Origin: Porticoccus sp. | Lineage (GTDB): Bacteria > Pseudomonadota > Gammaproteobacteria > Pseudomonadales > Porticoccaceae | Assembly (NCBI GenBank): GCA_023261185.1 | Contig: JALRJN010000045.1 | Location: forward strand, 1 to 64,000 | DNA length: 64,000 bases | Reading direction: 5' to 3' | Part shown: positions 54,912 to 64,000 of the stretch, piece by piece | How positions within the stretch are numbered: position 1 is the stretch's first letter | Layout of the letters: each line of letters begins with the position of its first letter | The notes under the pieces: generated by a model | Database searches by the model: none | The model's input: only the letters and a program-made list of their open reading frames with translations | Told to the model about the DNA's origin: nothing | Program-made: the position numbers and the translations under genes

Positions 54912-55736
54912 TTACGTCAGGTTGTCCCTTAATTCCGATATCACCAGTTTAGTCTCCGGTTTGACCCCACGCCAGAGCTTGAAGGATTCCGCCGCTTGCT
55001 CGACCAGCATACCCAGGCCATCGGACACGGCTCGCGCCCCATGCTGCCGTGCCCAGACGAGAAATGGCGTGGGTTGCGCCGCATACATCAGGTCGTAACA
55101 GTGACCATCGGCGGTGAGCAAATCATTTGGCAGGGGTGGCACTTCTCCTGCCAGGCTGGCGCTGGTGCCATTGATGACCAGGTCAAATTGCTGCCCTTCC
55201 AGCATGTCAAAACCACAGCCCAGCAGGTAACCCATTTCAGCAAAGCCCTTGGCCAGCTGTAGAGCTTTGTCGATGGTACGATTGGCAATCACCACATGCT
55301 GTGGCAGTTGCTCCAAGAGGGGTTCGAGCACACCGCGTACGGCACCACCGGCACCCAGCACCAGTACTTTCTTGCCACGAATCTGCCAGCCAAGGTTTTC
55401 CTGAAGGTCCTGCACCATCCCAACACCGTCAGTGTTGTCCCCGAGAATTGTGCCATCATCCTGTAACGCCAGAGTGTTTACGGCACCGGCATGCCGTGCC
55501 CGCGCTGTCAATCGTGCTGCAAAACTGTAGGCTTCCTGTTTGAAGGGCACGGTAATGTTCAAGCCCTTGCCACCTGCGGCGAAAAAGGCTTCCGCAGCCT
55601 CACTGAAACCATCCAGCGCAACCAGCTGTTTACTGTAGGTCATCGTCTGCCCGGTCTGGGCAGCAAACGCTGCATGAATAGTAGGGGACTTACTTTGCTC
55701 AACAGGGTTACCAAAAACTGCGTAGCGATCAGTCAT
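54912..55736 (-). CDS. aroE: Shikimate dehydrogenase
   Basis: A 274-residue NADPH enzyme reducing 3-dehydroshikimate in aromatic amino acid synthesis. Signatures: YAVFGNPVEQSKSPTIHAAF at the substrate site, NITVPFKQEA with the catalytic Lys, GDNTDGVGM with the paired Asp, and the NADP fold LVLGAGGAVRGVL followed by ANRTIDKA, where Arg favours NADP. ATG 55736 has AAGGA 8 bases upstream. It lies 11 bases behind hemF on the minus strand. Confidence 0.96.
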   Translation of the reverse strand: MTDRYAVFGNPVEQSKSPTIHAAFAAQTGQTMTYSKQLVALDGFSEAAEAFFAAGGKGLNITVPFKQEAYSFAARLTARARHAGAVNTLALQDDGTILGDNTDGVGMVQDLQENLGWQIRGKKVLVLGAGGAVRGVLEPLLEQLPQHVVIANRTIDKALQLAKGFAEMGYLLGCGFDMLEGQQFDLVINGTSASLAGEVPPLPNDLLTADGHCYDLMYAAQPTPFLVWARQHGARAVSDGLGMLVEQAAESFKLWRGVKPETKLVISELRDNLT

Positions 55737-55747
55737 TCTCTTTTCCT

Positions 55748-57314
<1,567 letters not shown>

Positions 57315-57331
57315 GGGATTCAAATTGCCGG

Positions 57332-57838
57332 TCAAGCGTTGTTCAGCTTTTCCTGTAACGCGGCATCTTTATCTAGGATGGCCTGGGCATTGGCGGCACG
57401 CTCTTCAACCAGCTTGCGATGCAGCTCACTGTCACTGACACCGATAATCTGTGCTGCCAGATAAGCGGCATTCTTAGCGCCAGCTTTGCCAATGGCTACG
57501 GTGGCCACGGGAATACCACCGGGCATTTGCACCGTGGAGAGGAGGGCATCCAATCCATCCAGGGAAGAATTGATGGGCACGCCAATAACCGGTTTCAGTG
57601 TGTTGGCAGAAACGGCTCCCGCCAGGTGCGCCGCCATGCCGGCCGCACAGATGAATGCGGCGCAACCACGCTGGTCTGCGCCCTGCACATAGCTGTGTGT
57701 GGCCTCAGGTGTGCGGTGTGCAGACAGCACCTTCACTTCGAACGGAACGTCAAATTTCTTCAGTATTTCAAAACTGGCTTCCATGGTCGGCAAGTCAGAA
57801 TCAGAACCCATAAGAATAGCAACAAAGGGCTTGCTCAT
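57332..57838 (-). CDS. purE: N5-carboxyaminoimidazole ribonucleotide mutase
   Basis: A 168-residue class I PurE that moves the carboxyl group of N5-CAIR to carbon in purine synthesis. The active site motifs are [27 protein letters not shown] and [13 protein letters not shown], and TPVIGVP-type [14 protein letters not shown]. The partner purK is not adjacent in the window. It starts with ATG 57838 (GGGAG upstream) and ends 17 bases before tsaC. Confidence 0.96.
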   Translation of the reverse strand: MSKPFVAILMGSDSDLPTMEASFEILKKFDVPFEVKVLSAHRTPEATHSYVQGADQRGCAAFICAAGMAAHLAGAVSANTLKPVIGVPINSSLDGLDALLSTVQMPGGIPVATVAIGKAGAKNAAYLAAQIIGVSDSELHRKLVEERAANAQAILDKDAALQEKLNNA

Positions 57839-57969
57839 TTTTTACTCCCTTTTGAAAAGCAGCGCAGGCTACCGGAACAAACCGGCTTTCGCAACCGAAA
57901 AAATAGCGATAACAGATTGGTTTTGTTACTAAAATCCGTCTGCCGGTCATTTTATGGACAGCTTGGAAA

Positions 57970-59076
57970 TCATTCCAGTCGCTGAAATGAACCGTTGATG
58001 GAAACAACCTTTCCATCCAATTCCAATAACATCAGCATTTGCATCACATGCTTGGCAGGCATTCCGGTCGATATCACCAGACTATCCACGTCCACAGGAT
58101 CAAACCCCATGGCGGATAACAGCCTCTTCTCCTCGCCCGAACATTCGGGCGCCGTCGTGACGACCGTTTCAGCATAATATTCAAGCATGCCGCCCAACTG
58201 TTCGACAACCTCCTGTGGTGATTCCACCAGTGTCGCCCCCTGCTTGATGAGAAGGTGGCTTCCCCTGCTCATGGGATTGTGGATGGATCCAGGAATGGCA
58301 AAGACTTCCCGATTCTGTTCCAGAGCATATCGAGCCGTGATTAACGAACCACTTTTTAGCGCCGCCTCAACGACCAGCACGCCGGAACTCAACCCACTGA
58401 TCAAGCGATTGCGGCGAGGAAAATGCGATGGCAGGGGTGAGGTTCCCGGAAAAAATTCACTGACCACAACACCACCACCCTCAAGAATACGCTGATAAAT
58501 ATCCTGGTGCTGTCTCGGGTAAACCACATCCACACCAGCCCCCAATACCGCCACTGTTTTTCCACTTTGAAGAGCGCCTCGATGCGCAGCCCCATCGATA
58601 CCCAATGCCAACCCACTGGTGATCACAAATCCACCGCTGGCCAGATATCGGGAAAAGCTTTCAGCATTCCTGAGGCCCTGGGGTGTTGCATTGCGACTCC
58701 CGACCACGGCAATCTGTGGCATCGACAAGCAGGAACTTTCTCCCCGCACAAACAACAGCGGGGGAGGCACGGAGATTTCTCTGAGTAGAGGCGGGTATGT
58801 CCCATCAAGGGCCGTAATGCAATTGACCTGATGACGAACGCACCAGTTTAAAACCTCATCGGCGCGATCTTCGAGTTGTGGCAGTTGCGGTCTCAGCTCG
58901 GACCATCGCCTGACTGCCTTCTGGTCTGCTATCACACTGGTAATACTTTCGGGCTCAGCCACCACTGCTGATAGTGATACGCCATGCCGCAATAACATCC
59001 AGATATCGCTGGCGCGAATGCTTTTGGCCATGGCCAAAATAAGGCAGGCGCTCCTATCCTTATCCATGCTGTTCAT
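57970..59076 (-). CDS. dprA: DNA-processing protein DprA
   Basis: A 368-residue DprA/Smf protein that loads RecA on incoming single strands during natural transformation. The Rossmann-like core has VVGSRNATPQGLRNAESF, ITSGLALGIDGAAHRGAL, AVLGAGVDVVYPRQHQ and FAIPGSIHNPMSRGSHLLI. A C-terminal winged-helix domain (about 300-368) is present. ATG 59076 has GAGG upstream; ATG 59067 is three codons later. It precedes purE on the minus strand, separated from tsaP by a terminator. Confidence 0.94.
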   Translation of the reverse strand: MNSMDKDRSACLILAMAKSIRASDIWMLLRHGVSLSAVVAEPESITSVIADQKAVRRWSELRPQLPQLEDRADEVLNWCVRHQVNCITALDGTYPPLLREISVPPPLLFVRGESSCLSMPQIAVVGSRNATPQGLRNAESFSRYLASGGFVITSGLALGIDGAAHRGALQSGKTVAVLGAGVDVVYPRQHQDIYQRILEGGGVVVSEFFPGTSPLPSHFPRRNRLISGLSSGVLVVEAALKSGSLITARYALEQNREVFAIPGSIHNPMSRGSHLLIKQGATLVESPQEVVEQLGGMLEYYAETVVTTAPECSGEEKRLLSAMGFDPVDVDSLVISTGMPAKHVMQMLMLLELDGKVVSINGSFQRLE

Positions 59077-59108
59077 CCTTGAACACCTCAATATGCCAAA
59101 TTTTAATC

Positions 59109-59139
59109 AAAAAAAACGCCGACTCAATGTCGGCGTTTT
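59109..59139 (-). terminator. Terminator after tsaP
   Basis: Minus strand: AAAACGCCGAC, loop ATTGA, GTCGGCGTTTTTTTT. An 11-bp stem with an eight-T tract between tsaP and dprA. Confidence 0.92.
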
Positions 59140-59155
59140 CTGAAACCGTTTCCGA

Positions 59156-60172
59156 TCAGGGATTCTGTACCAAATCGTTCACTGCCAACGGCCGATCAGC
59201 GCTCATCACCAGACCATAACTCATTTTTTCGAAGGTTCTGAAAACCATGACCAGACCGGCACGCTCACTGGGCAATGTGATTTGTTCCTTGGCAACGCGA
59301 TCTTTAACGGTTTCACCACGTTTATGTATCGCTAGAATATTACCGGCCACCAGGCCTTCACGCTCGCCACGGTTGATCGCAACAACATCAAGATGGCCAA
59401 CTTGGGTAATACCGCCTTCCACTGCCATGATGACGCCCTTTATATCTCCTTCGGGGCTGCTGGGGTAGAAGTTGGACTCCAGGCGGCGCTCTTCGTGAGG
59501 TAGCAGACGCTCACCAATGCGAACTTCTTCAACAACACGTGTCGCCTGCAGTGTGGCAATGTCAGCATCTACGGTTTTGACTTTCGCTGAACCGATATCC
59601 TGGGCACGAATCCCCAACACCTCTTCAGTTTCCGGGTCGACATACGGCTCACCAATACGGTAAAGGCCATAGGCCGGTGTTTCATCAAATTCACCCCGGG
59701 CATAGAACGTGTCATTGAAGCCGGTAAGAATCCGCTTTTCATAGCCCGCCACAACATAGGGTGAGCCCTCAATTTCATCTTCAGTCACCACTCGGTTGCG
59801 CGACAGGAAATTATTAATCACATCCAGAGGCAGTGTAGGAATTGCTGCTTCATGGGGGAGGACTTTGACATCTGGGGACAACTTCACATCGCGGCTACGC
59901 TGCAGAGTCAAGCGGGGACGACCATCAATATAGACAAGGGAAATAATATCGCCCGGATAGATCAGGTGGGGGTTGCGAATCTGGGGGTTAACGTACCAGA
60001 TTTCCGGCCACAGCCAAGGGTCGCGAAGATAAAGCTCGGAAATATCCCAAAGTGTATCGCCTTTTTTGACTGTGTATTTGTCGGGCACATTGTCATTAAA
60101 GGGTGCTTCAGCAGCGATTACTGCCATGGTAATAGCGCATGCTGCTATTACTCCCAACAATGTTTTTTTCAT
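59156..60172 (-). CDS. tsaP: LysM-domain protein, type IV pilus secretin-associated TsaP-like
   Basis: A 338-residue exported protein. The signal peptide ([20 protein letters not shown]) is followed by a LysM domain (about 30-82: [20 protein letters not shown] and [15 protein letters not shown]) that binds peptidoglycan. The long C-terminal part ([14 protein letters not shown] [36 protein letters not shown]) resembles the FlgT-like domain of TsaP. In Pseudomonas aeruginosa TsaP (PA0020) has the same size and neighbours (dprA and def), and anchors the type IV pilus secretin ring. No pilus genes are in the window, so the role is by homology. ATG 60172 gives the signal peptide; AGGA lies upstream. 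Confidence 0.86.
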   Translation of the reverse strand: MKKTLLGVIAACAITMAVIAAEAPFNDNVPDKYTVKKGDTLWDISELYLRDPWLWPEIWYVNPQIRNPHLIYPGDIISLVYIDGRPRLTLQRSRDVKLSPDVKVLPHEAAIPTLPLDVINNFLSRNRVVTEDEIEGSPYVVAGYEKRILTGFNDTFYARGEFDETPAYGLYRIGEPYVDPETEEVLGIRAQDIGSAKVKTVDADIATLQATRVVEEVRIGERLLPHEERRLESNFYPSSPEGDIKGVIMAVEGGITQVGHLDVVAINRGEREGLVAGNILAIHKRGETVKDRVAKEQITLPSERAGLVMVFRTFEKMSYGLVMSADRPLAVNDLVQNP

Positions 60173-60308
60173 CTTCTGGCCGTCCTGTGTGCTATATCCC
60201 GATTGTGTGTATACTTCCCACCCGGCGGTATTCTGTGAAAAATACCCTACCATTGGCCCTATGTTAGCAGTGGTTTACGCCAGATTGCTAGAAACCCGTC
60301 ACAAACAA

Positions 60309-60815
60309 ATGTCATTACTTACCATACTTGAATTCCCCGATCCCCGCCTGCGAACAACAGCAAAAGCAGTCGACGATATTAATGATGGAATTCGTTCTCT
60401 TGTGGATGACATGCTCGAGACCATGTACCACGCTCAGGGGATAGGCCTGGCTGCCACACAGGTAAATGTCCATCAGCGAGTCATTGTCATGGATCTGTCG
60501 GAAGCTGGCGACCAGCCCATGGTATTAATCAATCCTCAAATTGAGGTGCTCGGTGACGAGACATGCCCCCACCAGGAGGGTTGTCTGTCTGTACCAGGCT
60601 TCTACGAGACCGTGCAGCGCCCAGAGCATATTCGTGTTACTGCGCTGGATCGTGATGGCAACGCCTTTGAGCTTCTGCCGGACGGGCTGTTAGCTGTCTG
60701 TATCCAGCACGAGATTGATCACCTGGACGGCAAACTTTTTGTGGATTACCTGTCGCCGGTCAAGCGGCAACGAATCCGCACGAAACTTGAAAAACTGAGC
60801 CGCCACGCCGACTAG
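60309..60815 (+). CDS. def: Peptide deformylase
   Basis: A 168-residue metallo-deformylase removing the formyl group from nascent proteins. The three motifs are intact: [18 protein letters not shown] (metal Cys) and [12 protein letters not shown] (two metal His and the catalytic Glu). ATG 60309 gives the standard N-terminus ([20 protein letters not shown]); upstream codons are not conserved. It is divergent from tsaP and followed by fmt 27 bases later, the usual def-fmt pair. Confidence 0.97.
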   Translation: MSLLTILEFPDPRLRTTAKAVDDINDGIRSLVDDMLETMYHAQGIGLAATQVNVHQRVIVMDLSEAGDQPMVLINPQIEVLGDETCPHQEGCLSVPGFYETVQRPEHIRVTALDRDGNAFELLPDGLLAVCIQHEIDHLDGKLFVDYLSPVKRQRIRTKLEKLSRHAD

Positions 60816-60842
60816 CTTCTGGCTGGCGCTGAGGATAATCCA

Positions 60843-61787
60843 TTGCGCGTTATTTTTGCTGGCACACCAGAGTTTGCTGCCATTCATCTAGAGGCACTGA
60901 TCGCTGCCACGGAGATTGAAGTGGTTGCCGTCTATACCCAGCCCGATCGCCCGGCAGGCCGTGGCAAAAAACTCACCGCCAGCCCGGTCAAGCAATTGGC
61001 TGATAAGCATCAATTGCCTGTTGAGCAGCCACAAAGCCTGAAAAACATCGATGCCCAGACTCAACTGGCCAGTTACCAGGCAGACATCATGGTCGTGGTG
61101 GCCTACGGGCTACTCCTCCCCAAAGAAGTGCTGAAAACTCCAAGATTAGGGTGCATCAACGTGCACGCCTCCCTATTACCTCGCTGGCGCGGCGCGGCAC
61201 CCATTCAGCGCGCTATTGAGGCAGGTGATACTGAAACCGGTGTGACCATCATGCAAATGGATGTTGGACTGGATACCGGCGACATGCTGCTTAAGGCTCA
61301 CTGCACCATCGAAGCCGACGACACTGCTGCTACCTTGCATGACAAGCTGGCAGGAATAGGGCCATCTGCTCTGTTAAGTTGCCTGAGAGAACTTGTCCAC
61401 GGCACAGCAGTAGCAGAAAAACAGGATAACAGCCTGAGCAACTACGCACCCAAAATCAGCAAGGAAGAAGCGCTGCTAAACTGGTCTGATACCGCCACCG
61501 AGCTCGACCGAAAAATTCGTGCACTCAACCCGTTCCCCGTTTGTTATACCTCCTTGTCCGGCGAGCGTATCAAGATCTGGCGCGCCATCCCTGAAACAGA
61601 AAACATACCGGCAGCAGTTCCTGGCACCGTCAACCATGCTGATCGTGAAGGCATATGGGTTCAGACCGGCAATGGTCAACTGCGCATCACACACCTGCAA
61701 TTGCCCGGGAAAAAACCGTTGCAGGTTGCTGACGTTCTCAATGCCTACGGGGAAATGTTTGCGCCCGGCAAGGTTCTCGGCCAGTGA
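60843..61787 (+). CDS. fmt: Methionyl-tRNA formyltransferase
   Basis: A 314-residue enzyme formylating initiator Met-tRNA. It opens [20 protein letters not shown] and has [31 protein letters not shown] and LDTGDMLLK in the formyl-THF domain, then the C-terminal tRNA-binding domain (about 207-314). The start is TTG at 60843 with GAGGAT upstream; no ATG is near in frame. It overlaps rsmB by 4 bases (GTGA). Confidence 0.97.
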   Translation: MRVIFAGTPEFAAIHLEALIAATEIEVVAVYTQPDRPAGRGKKLTASPVKQLADKHQLPVEQPQSLKNIDAQTQLASYQADIMVVVAYGLLLPKEVLKTPRLGCINVHASLLPRWRGAAPIQRAIEAGDTETGVTIMQMDVGLDTGDMLLKAHCTIEADDTAATLHDKLAGIGPSALLSCLRELVHGTAVAEKQDNSLSNYAPKISKEEALLNWSDTATELDRKIRALNPFPVCYTSLSGERIKIWRAIPETENIPAAVPGTVNHADREGIWVQTGNGQLRITHLQLPGKKPLQVADVLNAYGEMFAPGKVLGQ

Positions 61788-63088
61788 ACGTTCGGGTGGC
61801 TGCCGCCAAAATTATCTCCGCCATCCTCCGTGATGACGGATCACTGAGCAGCCTGCTGCCCAACTACCTGGGAAAAGTCTCGGAAAGAGACCGCGGCCTG
61901 TTACAGCAGCTCTGTTACGGCACACTGCGTTTCTATCCACGCCTTGAGCTCTATCTCGGAGAACTGCTGGCAAAACCGTTCAAGTCCAAAGATCTGGATA
62001 TTGAGGCGACCCTGGCCTGCTCTCTATACCAACTGTTGGAAACACGCATACCCCCCCACGCCGCTGTCAACGAAGCTGTTGCCACAGCAGCGGCACTGAA
62101 GAAAAACTGGGCAAAAGGGCTAATCAATGCCGTGCTTCGACGCTTTTTGCGTGAGCAGGATGCCCTGTCTGAAAAGCTCGCCAGCAACCCGGTCTTTAGC
62201 AGCGCCCACCCAAAGTGGCTGCTGAATGTACTGGATAAAGCTTGGCCAGGGGAGCTCGATAATCTGGTCAACGCCAATAATCTTCAGCCCCCCATGACTC
62301 TGCGGGTCAACCTCAGCCATGACAGCCGCGACCAGTACCTAGCTCGGCTCCTGGCAGCGGGTATTGATGCCACACCGACACCGTTCAGTCAGACCGGCCT
62401 GACACTGCACCAACCCTGTGATGTCTCTGCCCTGCCCGGCTTCGCCGCTGGCGATGTCAGCGTACAGGACGAAGCGGCACAGTTGGCGGCGTTAGCACTG
62501 TCAGTTGCCCCCGGACAACACATACTGGATAGCTGCTGTGCACCCGGAGGAAAAACTGGCCACATACTGGAGTGCCTCTCCAACGGTGGCGACGTGGTAG
62601 CACTCGACCTCTCCGCACAGCGATTGCAGCGGGTGGAGGAAAACCTGGAGCGACTGGGCCTGCATGCTGCACTTATTGCTGCGGACGCCCTGGATACAAA
62701 CGCCTGGTGGGATGGTCGCCCCTTTGACCGGATACTGCTGGACGCCCCCTGTTCCGCCACCGGTGTTATCCGCCGCCATCCGGACGTGAAACTACTGCGT
62801 GCTCCCAAGGATATTGCTAAGCTTGCGGAATTGCAGTTAGCCCTGCTTAACGCCCTGTGGCCGCTGCTATCAGAGAATGGCATCTTGCTCTACGCCACCT
62901 GCTCGGTACTGCCGATGGAAAACGATGATGTAATCACGGCTTTTATCCGCGATGCCGATGATGTCATAGTTGAACCTGTTCCCACTGAGGCAGGAATGGA
63001 AACCCCTGTCGGCAGACAACTGCTCCCACAGCCTGGCGGTCATGATGGTTTTTACTTTTCACGACTGAAAAAACAAGCTAAAGCTTAA
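61784..63088 (+). CDS. rsmB: 16S rRNA (cytosine-967-C5) methyltransferase RsmB
   Basis: A 434-residue enzyme making m5C967 in 16S rRNA. The N-terminal NusB-like domain (about 1-140) binds RNA; the SAM domain has [33 protein letters not shown] and the catalytic Cys in [13 protein letters not shown]. The start is GTG 61784 overlapping the fmt stop, so translation is coupled. The order def-fmt-rsmB-trkA is that of E. coli and Pseudomonas. Confidence 0.95.
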   Translation: MNVRVAAAKIISAILRDDGSLSSLLPNYLGKVSERDRGLLQQLCYGTLRFYPRLELYLGELLAKPFKSKDLDIEATLACSLYQLLETRIPPHAAVNEAVATAAALKKNWAKGLINAVLRRFLREQDALSEKLASNPVFSSAHPKWLLNVLDKAWPGELDNLVNANNLQPPMTLRVNLSHDSRDQYLARLLAAGIDATPTPFSQTGLTLHQPCDVSALPGFAAGDVSVQDEAAQLAALALSVAPGQHILDSCCAPGGKTGHILECLSNGGDVVALDLSAQRLQRVEENLERLGLHAALIAADALDTNAWWDGRPFDRILLDAPCSATGVIRRHPDVKLLRAPKDIAKLAELQLALLNALWPLLSENGILLYATCSVLPMENDDVITAFIRDADDVIVEPVPTEAGMETPVGRQLLPQPGGHDGFYFSRLKKQAKA

Positions 63089-63152
63089 TGATGATGACCC
63101 TGACCCGTCGGGGGCAGAAGTGCTACTAACCAACTGAGAATACAAGTCAGCT

Positions 63153-64000
63153 ATGAAAATTGTCATCACAGGGGCCGGACAGGTAGGGGCCACACTGGCA
63201 GAACACCTGGCCAGTGAAGCTAACGATATTTCGGTCATAGACCTTGATGAACGGCGCCTGCGGGAACTCCAGGATCGACTGGATATTCGTACCGTACAGG
63301 GCATGGCATCTCACCCGGATGTACTATTGCGTGCAGGCATTGAAGATGCCGACATGCTGGTGGCGGTCACCAACAGTGATGAAATAAACATGGTCGCCTG
63401 CCAGGTCGCCTACTCCCTATTCCGCACCCCCACCAAGATCGCCCGCATACGCAACCGCGCCTACACCTCTGGAAAACTGAGTGAACGCCTGTTTGGCGAG
63501 AACAATTTTCCGGTGGATCATCTGATTACTCCTGAGCAGGTGGTCACCGACTATATTTACCGCCTGGTTGAACAGCCGGGTGCGCTTCAAGTACTGGATT
63601 TTGCAGACGGACTCGCTCAGCTGGTTGCGGTTCGGGCCGTTAAAGGCGGCCCCCTGGTAGGCCAGGAGCTGCGTTTTCTCAAACAACACATGCCCAATGT
63701 GGAGGCGCGCGTAGCTGCCATTTTCCGGCGCGACCGCCCGATTTTCCCCGAAGGGAATACACTGATCGAGGAGGATGACGAGGTTTTCTTCATCGCCGCC
63801 AAGAAAAATATTCGCAAGGTGATGGGAGAATTGCGACGCCTCGAAAAACCCTACAACCGGCTGGTGATTGCCGGGGGTGGCAATATCGGTTATCGCCTGG
63901 CAAAAGCCCTTGAAGATCGCTACAACATCAAGATCATCGAATTTTCACCGACCCGCTGCGAATATATCTCTGAACGCCTGAATAAAACCGTAGTTTTGAA
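63153..64000 (+). CDS. trkA: Trk potassium uptake protein TrkA, N-terminal part
   Basis: A 282-codon fragment running off the window; the full protein is about 457 residues. TrkA is the NAD-binding peripheral regulator of the Trk potassium channel. The first RCK domain starts MKIVITGAGQVGATLAEHLA with VIDLDERRLREL; a TrkA-C domain follows (about 140-220), then a second RCK domain begins at LVIAGGGNIGYRLAKAL. ATG 63153 gives the standard start. It closes the def-fmt-rsmB-trkA row. Confidence 0.96.
   Translation, partial: MKIVITGAGQVGATLAEHLASEANDISVIDLDERRLRELQDRLDIRTVQGMASHPDVLLRAGIEDADMLVAVTNSDEINMVACQVAYSLFRTPTKIARIRNRAYTSGKLSERLFGENNFPVDHLITPEQVVTDYIYRLVEQPGALQVLDFADGLAQLVAVRAVKGGPLVGQELRFLKQHMPNVEARVAAIFRRDRPIFPEGNTLIEEDDEVFFIAAKKNIRKVMGELRRLEKPYNRLVIAGGGNIGYRLAKALEDRYNIKIIEFSPTRCEYISERLNKTVVL

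Overview
The window is a gene-dense, mostly vertically inherited chromosomal segment of a gammaproteobacterium related to the Pseudomonas/Cellvibrio side of the class. The reasons are family content and gene order: many blocks (ppk/ppx-trxA-rho; cytochrome c4/dsbA/engB-polA-thrB-znu; the cox cluster; trkA-rsmB-fmt-def-tsaP-dprA-tsaC-hemF-aroE) keep the order known from the replication-origin half of Pseudomonas chromosomes. Spot counts give about 55% G+C in most coding regions. I saw no rRNA, tRNA, insertion sequence, prophage or CRISPR array. The window cuts recG at its left edge and trkA at its right edge.

Layout. 0-15 kb: end of recG, a PhoU-like protein with a Pit phosphate transporter, a dicarboxylate/glutamate symporter, a transporter-acyltransferase fusion divergent from an LpxR-type lipid A deacylase, hemW, an arsenite methyltransferase behind a TVP38-flavoprotein fusion, then polyphosphate kinase (with a Pho-box-like array) and exopolyphosphatase. 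15-24 kb: trxA, rho, then a divergent locus in which a BigR/SqrR-type persulfide-sensing repressor, a sulfide:quinone oxidoreductase and a small DUF2892 protein face an RND exporter, a LolA-like periplasmic protein and an outer-membrane barrel. 24-31 kb: pdxH, a frameshifted TonB-dependent receptor, an ABC-type binding protein and a hybrid histidine kinase. 31-42.7 kb: serA/serC, dsbA, cytochrome c4, engB, two tandem small-RNA genes, polA, a ThrB-like pseudokinase and the divergent znuA / zur-znuCB zinc locus with Zur boxes. 42.7-51.5 kb: a complete aa3-type cytochrome c oxidase cluster with its assembly factors. 51.5-64 kb: a MATE pump, small conserved genes, a gamma carbonic anhydrase-like protein, and the aroE-hemF-tsaC-purE-dprA-tsaP / def-fmt-rsmB-trkA block.

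The most interesting items are (1) two paralogous, structured small RNAs on the minus strand between polA and engB, the position of Spot 42 in enterics and ErsA in Pseudomonas, with a 33-nt block identical at 32 positions, covarying closing stems and their own terminators; (2) the sulfide-sensor locus with overlapping divergent promoters buried in palindromes, which ties an RND/LolA-like/barrel export system to sulfide oxidation; (3) a ThrB homologue that has lost its catalytic residues; and (4) an AT-rich patch spanning the convergent 3' ends of hemW and arsM. All functions are read from sequence and family knowledge only; no database search was possible.
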